Shown here one piece after another: positions 1 to 4,903 of a DNA stretch of 5,979 nt. The notes beneath the pieces are model-generated. The model saw only the letters and a list, made by a program, of their open reading frames with translations. It was not told where the DNA came from and did no database searches. The position numbers and the translations under genes are program-made. The DNA comes from Ruminococcaceae bacterium UBA6857. Its GTDB lineage: Bacteria > Bacillota > Clostridia > Oscillospirales > Acutalibacteraceae. Numbering within the stretch: the stretch's first letter is position 1; the number at the start of each line of letters is the position of its first letter. The stretch spans positions 1 through 5,979 of the forward strand of contig DKDD01000110.1 of assembly GCA_002451715.1 (NCBI GenBank), written 5' to 3'.

Positions 1-1031
1 TATTCCTGAGATTTGAGAACAACGGACTGACCGTGGTTCGTCACAAAGCCGCTGACTTCCGGCTCATATCTGTTTGCAATCTCAAATTCAAGAAGATAGC
101 CGCCGGTGATGTCTTCCGGATCGTTCGGAATTTCGGCATATTTGATTGAACCTGCTTTTTTGCCCGCTCTGTCGCCGGCAAGTGCAACGGATTCGATGTC
201 GATGTCCGCGTTTGCTTCTTCGTTGAGGTCTTCAAGGTCAGTGATGTCAACGCGGGTTTTGCCGACTTCAACGCTTTCGCAAACAAGGTAGTTACCCTGA
301 TATTCACCGTTGATATAAAGATCAACGTGCTTTGACTTTGAGGAATAGAGAAGTCCGATTTCATCCGAGAAGTCAAAAGTAAAGGTATTTCTGAGGAAGG
401 AGGGATCATAATAGGAAGCGAGAAGACTCCATTTTTTTGCCTTACCCATTCCGAAAAGATCGGTCTTCTTTTCAAATTTAATGTTATACGGTTTTTTGTC
501 AAGCGCCCATGTTGAATTTCCGCGGCCCTTTATTGAAGAAAGGTTTGAATCAACGGTTACTTCGCCGTTTTCAACAACACTGATCGTTCCCTTTTCTTTG
601 TGGGACTTGTCCGCATGAATTGCATCAAGCGAACCTGATTCGGTTTCAATAAACATTGCGGGAATGTTTTCAGAAGAAAGGAAAACAACTTGATATTCTT
701 TTCCGCCGCTTGTCAGAGTAAACTCTCCGCCGCCGGCAAAAGCATCGGTGGTCTTTCCGTATCCGAGCTTTTCTTCGCCGACATAAACGGCATTTGTCGA
801 AACAAATTTTGTTTCAACCGAAGAAAGGTCGCTTCCTGCGGGAAGATAGAAATAGTACTTTCCGTCGGCTTCGCTTTTTTCCCATTCAATGAAATATCTT
901 TCGCCCTTTACAAGCGCATTGATTGAAAAAACATCAATTTCGCCTTCCGCAAATGCGGTTACCGCAAAGCAGGAAAGAGCAAAAATCAAAGAAAGAACGA
1001 TTGAAATGACGGATTTGAATTTTTTTGACAA
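1..1031 (-). CDS. Secreted CotH kinase family protein, C-terminus cut by window edge
   Basis: The first 343 codons are present; the frame runs open off the left edge. Residues 1-28 form a signal peptide: basic MSKKFK, a hydrophobic core, then a VTAFA cleavage site before E29. Residues of about 30-145 look like a beta-rich N-terminal domain I do not recognise. The CotH core starts near residue 148: IKGRGNSTW at 167-175, KKPYNIKF at 179-186, then FGMGKAKKW, a YYDPSFLRN stretch, VDLYINGEYQGNYLV at 236-250, VGKTRVDI at 256-263 and GGYLLEFE at 310-317. Known members are spore-coat or secreted protein kinases; many clostridial relatives are extracellular or surface proteins of unknown target. Here the signal peptide places it outside the cell. 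Later conserved residues, including acidic metal-binding ones, should lie beyond the window. The TTG start at 1031 is chosen for AGGTGA five bases upstream; the in-frame GTG at 1040 is part of that site. The family call is sure, the substrate unknown. Confidence 0.93.
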   Translation of the reverse strand, partial: MSKKFKSVISIVLSLIFALSCFAVTAFAEGEIDVFSINALVKGERYFIEWEKSEADGKYYFYLPAGSDLSSVETKFVSTNAVYVGEEKLGYGKTTDAFAGGGEFTLTSGGKEYQVVFLSSENIPAMFIETESGSLDAIHADKSHKEKGTISVVENGEVTVDSNLSSIKGRGNSTWALDKKPYNIKFEKKTDLFGMGKAKKWSLLASYYDPSFLRNTFTFDFSDEIGLLYSSKSKHVDLYINGEYQGNYLVCESVEVGKTRVDITDLEDLNEEANADIDIESVALAGDRAGKKAGSIKYAEIPNDPEDITGGYLLEFEIANRYEPEVSGFVTNHGQSVVLKSQE

Positions 1032-1050
1032 GATGCTCACCTCGTTTGTT

Positions 1051-1082
1051 TAATATAAGCAGTTTCACTGCCATAAATATTA
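1051..1082 (-). other. Hairpin in the leader of the CotH-family gene
   Basis: On the minus strand TAATAT pairs with ATATTA and, above an asymmetric internal loop, GCAGT pairs with ACTGC across a GAA loop. It lies about 20 bases upstream of the TTG start and just before the ribosome binding site, so it could affect translation or mRNA stability. It has no T-tract and is not a terminator. Confidence 0.4.
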
Positions 1083-1169
1083 TTCGGCTCGAAAAATATC
1101 AATTGATTGGCAACCAACAAAAGACAATCTTCCTTTTTTGACCGCCGAACAATAATTTTTTACCAATAA

Positions 1170-1198
1170 ATAATATCACAAATAATTTACGCGGTCAA
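1170..1198 (-). promoter_or_regulatory. Sigma-A promoter for the CotH-family gene
   Basis: Read on the minus strand, the -35 box is TTGACC (1193-1198), the spacer is exactly 17 bases and the -10 box is TATTAT (1170-1175). Transcription would start near 1163, giving a leader of about 130 nt before the TTG start. The -35 box lies inside one arm of an 8-bp inverted repeat (GCGGTCAA at 1191-1198, TTGACCGC at 1138-1145). Confidence 0.7.
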
Positions 1199-1355
1199 CA
1201 AAAATTAAAGATAAGCTACTGATTTGTGAATATTCTCTGAACTTTTTTGTTTTTTGTGTGCAAAATGACAAAAGATTTTTCAAAACTAATCACGTTTCGT
1301 GCATCATATGAGACGTCTCCAAAGAAAAAATCAATCTGTAAAGGCTATGACTGTT

Positions 1356-1389
1356 ACAAAGAAACGGACCCGATTTTCACATCGGATCC
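1356..1389 (-). terminator. Intrinsic terminator after the DUF2500 gene
   Basis: On the minus strand a nine-pair stem, GGATCCGAT against ATCGGGTCC with one G-T pair, closes a six-base GTGAAA loop and is followed by the T-rich tail GTTTCTTTGT. It begins about 15 bases after the TAA stop at 1404-1406. On the plus strand the same hairpin is followed after a few bases by a run of seven T, so it may also stop transcription the other way. Confidence 0.75.
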
Positions 1390-1403
1390 ACGCGTTTGTT
1401 TTT

Positions 1404-1784
1404 TTATACAACAGTGCGTTCAAAGCCGAGAAAACGCGTGCCTTGAAAATTGAGTTTTCCGCGGTCGCCTTCAACCATCATGCCGTAGTCATAACCTTGA
1501 ACCTGAAGTTCAAGCCTATCGCCGCTTTCAAACTGAAAAGTTATATAATAGGTTGTTGAAGTTGTTGTGTATGTCATTGAATTGTCGGCGCCGTTATGGT
1601 GATGACTGTGGCTGACATTTTCGCGCTTTGAAACAACGGTCGCATCAACGGTAAGGCGTGGCGAACGGTTATTTTTGTTCCACGTTGAAATTCCCTTGAT
1701 AATCGTGAACAGAATCATTCCGAAAGCAAGAACAAACACCAGAACAAACATTACACCGAAAACGCCTTCAAACATTCCAAACAT
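1404..1784 (-). CDS. DUF2500 family membrane protein
   Basis: A 126-residue protein matching the DUF2500 family (E. coli YhhM is a member), whose function is unknown. One hydrophobic helix spans about residues 8-29, followed by the family pattern IIKGI-x2-W-x-KNN-x-SPRLTVDATVVSKR (28-54), a His-rich linker HSHHHN (59-64), a Thr/Ser-rich strand ending in TTYYITFQFESGDR (77-90), then GYDYGMMVEGDRGKL and FQGTRFLGFER near the end. The helix near the N-terminus suggests a membrane anchor with the beta-rich domain on one side; orientation is not clear. The frame extends upstream to 1841, but the ATG at 1784 fits the family and has AAGGAG ten bases before it; the extra residues would be a Lys/Arg-rich artefact reading through the ribosome binding site. 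It is a single-gene unit with its own promoter and terminator. Confidence 0.92.
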   Translation of the reverse strand: MFGMFEGVFGVMFVLVFVLAFGMILFTIIKGISTWNKNNRSPRLTVDATVVSKRENVSHSHHHNGADNSMTYTTTSTTYYITFQFESGDRLELQVQGYDYGMMVEGDRGKLNFQGTRFLGFERTVV

Positions 1785-1812
1785 CGCTTTTGTTCTCCTT
1801 TTCTTTTTCTTT

Positions 1813-1841
1813 ATCATATCATTTTTCAAAGCGGATTGCAA
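1813..1841 (-). promoter_or_regulatory. Sigma-A promoter for the DUF2500 gene
   Basis: On the minus strand TTGCAA (1836-1841), a 17-base spacer and TATGAT (1813-1818) place the start near 1806, only about 20 bases before the ATG at 1784. The ribosome binding site AAGGAG is at 1795-1800. The TTGCAA box is its own reverse complement, so it might also act as a weak -35 for the divergent small gene at 1919. Confidence 0.6.
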
Positions 1842-1918
1842 TAAAAATTCAAACGAGCGGCATATTTTTCATATCTCGGCAAAAACTAAAACAAAAACCG
1901 AAAGGAACAGTGAAATCA

Positions 1919-2086
1919 ATGGCAGACATGAACCACTTTACAAAAGAAATGAAAGATTATTTTGATTCGCTTCCGAAGTTTTTGCAGGAAAGCATTGTGC
2001 AGAGCGGAACAAAGGTTGAAACGCTCAAAGAGCTTCGCGGTTTTTCAAAAGAAATCTGCGAAAAAGGTTTTCGTAAAAATCACTGA
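1919..2086 (+). CDS. Small conserved-looking hypothetical protein, 55 aa
   Basis: A 55-residue, mostly helical, charged protein without membrane segment or signal peptide. It begins MADMNHFTKEMKDYFDSLP and continues with KFLQESIVQSG and a VETLKELRGF segment. It resembles short uncharacterised Firmicutes proteins of the form F-x-KEM-x-YF-x-LP-x-x-xQE-x-I-x-QSG; that likeness is from memory and I assign no function. The start is uncertain: ATG 1919 has AAAGGA twelve bases upstream, ATG 1928 has none, and GTG 1910 is too close to it. The longer frame from 1790 is rejected because its first part is antisense to the DUF2500 promoter. Codon use matches the neighbouring genes, which supports it being real. 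It converges with the MocR gene: its TGA (2084-2086) lies 7 bp inside that gene's end. Confidence 0.68.
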   Translation: MADMNHFTKEMKDYFDSLPKFLQESIVQSGTKVETLKELRGFSKEICEKGFRKNH

Positions 2087-3402
2087 GCCGTGAATGACGT
2101 TTTAAGCCTTTCAAGCATATCATCGGTTTTCTCCGTATCGAATCCGGCGCAGGAAAGCAGAATCGCGCCGGGTTCGTTTTCAATCGGACGAACCTTGATT
2201 CCCGCTTCAAGCGCTTTTTTTGCAATCAGCTTTGAATCGCATTTTGTAAGTGATTTTACCTTTACAAGATAGGCCGCTTCACACCTTGTGAAAAGCGCAA
2301 GACCTTTAAGCGATTCATTTCCGCGGCGGCAGATCATTTCGCTTTTAGAAGCGTAAATGCGCCGCTGTCGTTTAATTCTTGAAAGCAAATGACCGTCTGT
2401 TATATATTGGCATAGAGCAATTTGTTCGGCTTTCGATGCGGTTTGATTATAAAGTGCGGCGCGCTCTTTGTATTTTTCGCAAAGCCCTTGCGGCAGAACC
2501 ATAAAACTGACCCTTATCGACGGAAGCAGAAGCCGCGAAAACGTTCCGATGTAAACAACGTTTTTGCCGCCGTCAAGACCTTGAAGAGACAAAATCGGAT
2601 GAGAGGCGTAACGAAATTCGCTGTCATAATCATCTTCAATGACAAGGCAGTTTGCTTTACGAGCATATTCGACGATTTTAGTCCTTACACCCATTGAAAG
2701 AACACTGCCGGAGCTGTCGATATGTGACGGAGAAACGTAAATGACAGAAGCTTTACACTCGTTGAGTTTTTCTTCGTCAAAGCCGTTTTGAAGATTGACT
2801 GCGGTTTTGCCGTAGTCTTCAAAAATTGTTCGCCCTTTCGGAAAATCGAAGCCGAGGAACGCAACTTTTTTTTCGTCTTTCAGCAACACGCACAAAATTG
2901 AAAGCAAACTTTGCGTTCCGGCGGAAACAACAATATTATCCGCCGTTCCGACAACGCCACGCTGATCGTTTACATATTTTGCGATCGCGGCGCGAAGATC
3001 GGCCTCTCCCCTGCTGTCGCCGTATGAAAGAAGGCGGCTGTCCTGGCGAAGTGCACTTTTGACATATCTTCGCCAAAGGGCAAAGTCAAAACTTTCTTTA
3101 TCCGCCGAGACGGTCACCATATCATAAAGAAAGCTTTTTTTATCTTCGGTTCTGTTTGCGGAGAAAGCACTTTTCTGCGCGGAGTTTTCAATCAAAAGAT
3201 TTGAAACAAAATATCCGCTTTGCGGCTTTGCGGTGATGTAACCTTCGGCGGCAAGAACTGCATAGGCGTTTTCAACGGTGGTACGCGAAAGAGAAAGTTC
3301 CTGAGAGCACCGCCTCACGGACGGGAGCTTTGTTCCGGCAGAAAGCATTCCGGAAAGTATCAGATTTTTGTAGTGTTCATAAAGGTCAAGATATTTAGAC
3401 AT
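2080..3402 (-). CDS. MocR-type GntR/aminotransferase transcriptional regulator lacking the PLP lysine
   Basis: A 440-residue regulator with the standard MocR layout. Residues 1-67 are a GntR winged helix (LILSGMLSAGTKLPSVR, then LSLSRTTVENAYAVLAAEGYI and the wing QSGYFVS). Residues of about 100-440 form an aminotransferase class I fold: SYGDSRGEADLRAAIA, VSAGTQSLLSIL, VIEDDYDSEFRY at 254-265 and VVYIGTFSRLLLPSIRV. D257 and Y259 are at the positions that in this family contact the PLP ring. The expected Schiff-base Lys after GTFS is R290 (codon CGG). MocR proteins such as GabR and PdxR sense PLP or PLP-amine adducts and often control a divergent gene; here that is the S-component-like transporter. 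The start is ATG 3402 with GGTGAG upstream, behind a consensus promoter. The stop overlaps the convergent small gene. The regulator type is sure; the ligand is not. Confidence 0.95.
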   Translation of the reverse strand: MSKYLDLYEHYKNLILSGMLSAGTKLPSVRRCSQELSLSRTTVENAYAVLAAEGYITAKPQSGYFVSNLLIENSAQKSAFSANRTEDKKSFLYDMVTVSADKESFDFALWRRYVKSALRQDSRLLSYGDSRGEADLRAAIAKYVNDQRGVVGTADNIVVSAGTQSLLSILCVLLKDEKKVAFLGFDFPKGRTIFEDYGKTAVNLQNGFDEEKLNECKASVIYVSPSHIDSSGSVLSMGVRTKIVEYARKANCLVIEDDYDSEFRYASHPILSLQGLDGGKNVVYIGTFSRLLLPSIRVSFMVLPQGLCEKYKERAALYNQTASKAEQIALCQYITDGHLLSRIKRQRRIYASKSEMICRRGNESLKGLALFTRCEAAYLVKVKSLTKCDSKLIAKKALEAGIKVRPIENEPGAILLSCAGFDTEKTDDMLERLKTSFTAQ

Positions 3403-3515
3403 TGACTCACCAACTGTACCCTAAAAAATTCTTTGTTTTGCATATTTATTTCACGACAGATTTTGAGTATATTATATCCCGTGATCACGCAATGTCAATA
3501 CATGAGGTGATAATT
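3403..3515. promoter_or_regulatory. Shared divergent control region of the MocR regulator and transporter
   Basis: For the regulator (minus strand), TTGACA (3493-3498), a 16-base spacer and TATAAT (3471-3476) form a fully consensus promoter. In its spacer lies the 10-bp palindrome CGTGATCACG (3480-3489), a good operator candidate for autorepression. For the transporter (plus strand) the -10 is probably TATTAT (3470-3475) or TTATAT (3472-3477), overlapping the regulator's -10, with only weak -35 matches upstream, so this side may need activation. TCACG also occurs as a direct repeat at 3451-3455 and 3485-3489, 34 bases apart. MocR proteins commonly bind direct repeats, but I cannot tell which element is used. 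Confidence 0.6.
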
Positions 3516-4061
3516 TTGAAAACTCAATCCAAAAACAATTTAAAATACTTAACTTTTGCCGCGCTTTTTGCCGCGCTTACGGCAATTTTTATCACACTTT
3601 TCCATATTCCGTACGGTTCAACCGGCTATGTACACCTCGGCGACGCTGTGATTTACTTTGCCGCCGTTCTTCTTCCTACTCCGTATGCCGCCCTCGCCGC
3701 GGCTGTTGGCGGTGCAATTGCGGACGGTGCAAGCGGATACCTTGTATATGTTATCCCGACGCTTATTACCAAGGCGGTTATTTCGCTTCCGTTCACGGCT
3801 AAAACAGAAAAAACGCTTTGCAAACGCAACGTTATTGCGCTTGTTATTTCTGCAGCTTCTTCAATTGCGCTTTACGCGATTGCCGAATTTATCATCGGTA
3901 TCACCGTAAACAATCTTCCGACCGCAGGCGCTTTAACCGCGGCAGGCGCAACTGTTCTTCAAAACTTTATTCAGGCTGCCGGCAGCACGGTTTTGTTCCT
4001 TGCCCTTTCTCCGGCTATTGACAAACTGAGGAAAAAAACTGTAAAATGGTTTGCCGAATAA
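3516..4061 (+). CDS. ECF transporter S-component-like integral membrane protein
   Basis: A 181-residue, highly hydrophobic protein with about five or six membrane helices: roughly 12-30, 41-54, 57-75 (Ala/Gly-rich), 77-93, 106-128 and 142-165. The block GYVHLGDAVIYFAAVLLP (37-54), then PYAALAAAVGGAIADGASGY (56-75), is typical of small substrate-binding (S) subunits of energy-coupling-factor vitamin transporters, including a group catalogued as TIGR04002 as I recall. Such proteins bind a vitamin or precursor and dock onto a shared EcfA/EcfA'/EcfT module; no such genes are here, so that module would be encoded elsewhere. The divergent MocR regulator makes a B6-type substrate plausible, but this is inference. 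The TTG start at 3516 is chosen over upstream ATGs (3402, 3492) because GAGGTGA ends five bases before it and the family begins with a short polar stretch before helix 1; the ATGs have no such site. Confidence 0.85.
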   Translation: MKTQSKNNLKYLTFAALFAALTAIFITLFHIPYGSTGYVHLGDAVIYFAAVLLPTPYAALAAAVGGAIADGASGYLVYVIPTLITKAVISLPFTAKTEKTLCKRNVIALVISAASSIALYAIAEFIIGITVNNLPTAGALTAAGATVLQNFIQAAGSTVLFLALSPAIDKLRKKTVKWFAE

Positions 4062-4082
4062 AATTTGCTTCAAGGTGATTTT

Positions 4083-4223
4083 ATGAACATCACCGACAAA
4101 AAATTGACAAAGGAAAACCCTTTGACTGGGGACGAACTACAGTAGATTACGCTTGAAAAGCGTTTTCCGAAAGAATTTGACGTTCTGCATTATGCGGCGA
4201 CGGCGGAACTTCAAAAAAAATAA
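4083..4223 (+). pseudogene. Small frame with in-frame TAG at codon 21 (broken gene, or 20-aa peptide)
   Basis: AGGTGA four bases before ATG 4083 opens a frame that lies 21 bases behind the transporter stop. It reads 20 codons (MNITDKKLTKENPLTGDELQ), meets TAG at 4143-4145, then continues in the same frame for 25 coherent codons (ITLEKRFPKEFDVLHY, then AATAELQKK) to TAA at 4221-4223. The whole would be a 46-residue charged helical protein. Codon character is the same on both sides of the TAG. I recognise no family. TAG is one change from CAG or AAG, so a nonsense mutation or sequencing error is simplest; a 20-residue peptide, or suppression of TAG, are alternatives. None of the six complete genes here ends in TAG, though six is too few to mean much. 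Confidence 0.42.
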
Positions 4224-4238
4224 AGCACAACCTATTAT
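4210..4238 (+). promoter_or_regulatory. Possible promoter for the DUF436 gene
   Basis: TTCAAA (4210-4215), a 17-base spacer and TATTAT (4233-4238) sit about 45 bases upstream of the DUF436 ATG. The -35 matches consensus in four of six positions, so this is only moderately convincing. No terminator separates this gene from the transporter, so read-through from upstream is also possible. Confidence 0.4.
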
Positions 4239-4251
4239 ATATTGAAAGGAA

Positions 4252-4267
4252 CGCCGTTTTTGCGGCG
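4252..4267 (+). other. GC-rich hairpin just before the DUF436 ribosome binding site
   Basis: CGCCG pairs with CGGCG across a six-base TTTTTG loop. It ends two bases before the ribosome binding site AAAGGA (4269-4274 region) of the gene starting at 4283. With no T-tract after it, it is not a terminator; it may stabilise the 5' end or influence translation start. Confidence 0.4.
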
Positions 4268-4282
4268 CAAAGGAACAAAGAA

Positions 4283-4819
4283 ATGACAGACATTACTTCT
4301 CAAGCTGAAAAAGTGATTAAAGAACTTGTTGAAAAAGCAGGACTCAAAAAAGGTGATTTGCTTGTTGTCGGCTGTTCTTCAAGCGAAATTGTCGGAGAAA
4401 CAATCGGCAAGGGTTCTTCGCTTGAAGCAGCACAGGACGTTTTTGCGGGGATATATCCGTATCTCAAAGAAAAGGGTATTTTTCTTGCCGCGCAGTGCTG
4501 CGAACACCTCAACCGTGCGCTTATTCTTGAAAGAGAAGCCGCGGAGAAAAGAGGGTATGAAATTGTCTGCGTTGTTCCGAAGCCGAAAGCAGGCGGAAGC
4601 TTTGCAACAACGGCTTATGAAAACTTCAGCGACCCTGTTGCCGTTGAGGAAATCAAAGCCGACGCAGGACTCGACATCGGTCTTACACTTATAGGTATGC
4701 ACCTCAAGCACGTTGCCGTACCTCTCAGACTTTCGGTTGACAACATCGGTCAGGCGCACATTACAGCCGCAAGAACAAGGCCGAAATATATTGGCGGCGA
4801 AAGAGCGCATTACTGCTGA
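4283..4819 (+). CDS. ywlG: DUF436 / UPF0340 family protein (YwlG-like, TIGR01440)
   Basis: A 178-residue soluble protein, full length for the UPF0340/DUF436 family represented by B. subtilis YwlG. Visible family blocks are LLVVGCSSSEIVGE (26-39) with C31, IGKGSS (41-46), LAAQCCEHLNRALI (68-81) with C72, C73 and H75, VVPKPKAGGSFATTAY (97-112), LDIGLTLIGMHLKHVAVPLR (130-149) with H140 and H143, and the tail ARTRPKYIGGERAHYC. The conserved Cys, His and Arg residues suggest an enzyme or metal/ligand-binding role, but I know of no established biochemical function. There is no signal peptide or membrane helix, so it is cytoplasmic. ATG 4283 has AAAGGA eight bases upstream. It may be co-transcribed with the genes before it; a terminator at 4854-4892 separates it from metA. 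Confidence 0.95.
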   Translation: MTDITSQAEKVIKELVEKAGLKKGDLLVVGCSSSEIVGETIGKGSSLEAAQDVFAGIYPYLKEKGIFLAAQCCEHLNRALILEREAAEKRGYEIVCVVPKPKAGGSFATTAYENFSDPVAVEEIKADAGLDIGLTLIGMHLKHVAVPLRLSVDNIGQAHITAARTRPKYIGGERAHYC

Positions 4820-4824
4820 AAAGC

Positions 4825-4853
4825 TTGATTTATCGGTGCAATATGATTATAAT
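4825..4853 (+). promoter_or_regulatory. Sigma-A promoter of metA
   Basis: TTGATT (4825-4830), a 17-base spacer and a perfect TATAAT (4848-4853) predict a start near 4860 and a leader of about 44 nt. That is too short for a SAM riboswitch or T-box, the usual methionine controls in Firmicutes, and no such element is seen. The predicted start falls within the left arm of the following terminator hairpin. Confidence 0.75.
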
Positions 4854-4892
4854 GTGTTGTGGTGACCCAAAAAGCGCCGCAACACTTTTTTT
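4854..4892 (+). terminator. Intrinsic terminator between DUF436 gene and metA, overlapping the metA start site
   Basis: GTGTTGTGG (4854-4862) pairs with CCGCAACAC (4877-4885), nine pairs with one G-T, followed by seven T (4886-4892). It starts 34 bases after the DUF436 stop and directly abuts the metA -10 box. The metA ribosome binding site GAGGTGA begins right after the T-tract. A transcript from upstream contains the complete hairpin; one from the metA promoter should lack most of its left arm. Confidence 0.72.
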
Positions 4893-4903
4893 GAGGTGAA
4901 AAA

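Larger units (their letters stand above)
1032..1403. other. Gene-free spacer between CotH-family and DUF2500 genes
   Basis: This 372-base AT-rich stretch holds, from right to left, the terminator of the DUF2500 gene (1356-1389), the sigma-A promoter of the CotH-family gene (1170-1198) and its leader with small hairpins. Between terminator and promoter (1199-1355) I see only a 10-bp palindrome GAGACGTCTC (1310-1319) and a small CACG-TTT-CGTG hairpin (1291-1301). Short frames here have no ribosome binding site, and the longest runs antisense into the DUF2500 gene, so I call no gene. Confidence 0.7.

Noticed and set aside
41..502. 153-residue minus-strand frame
   Set aside because: It lies in another frame of the CotH-family gene, whose own frame has recognisable motifs along this stretch.
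1247..1453. 68-residue plus-strand frame upstream of and overlapping the DUF2500 gene
   Set aside because: No ribosome binding site, it crosses the terminator hairpin and runs antisense into the conserved end of the DUF2500 gene.
3402..3515. Upstream extension of the transporter gene to ATG 3402
   Set aside because: The extension lies over the divergent promoters, is not hydrophobic-family sequence, and TTG 3516 has the correctly spaced GAGGTGA.
4379..4810. 143-residue minus-strand frame
   Set aside because: Antisense shadow of the DUF436 gene with no start signal or recognisable motif.
4854..4903. SAM riboswitch or T-box leader of metA
   Set aside because: The leader is under 50 nt, has no conserved T-box or SAM-aptamer sequence, and holds only the simple terminator hairpin.
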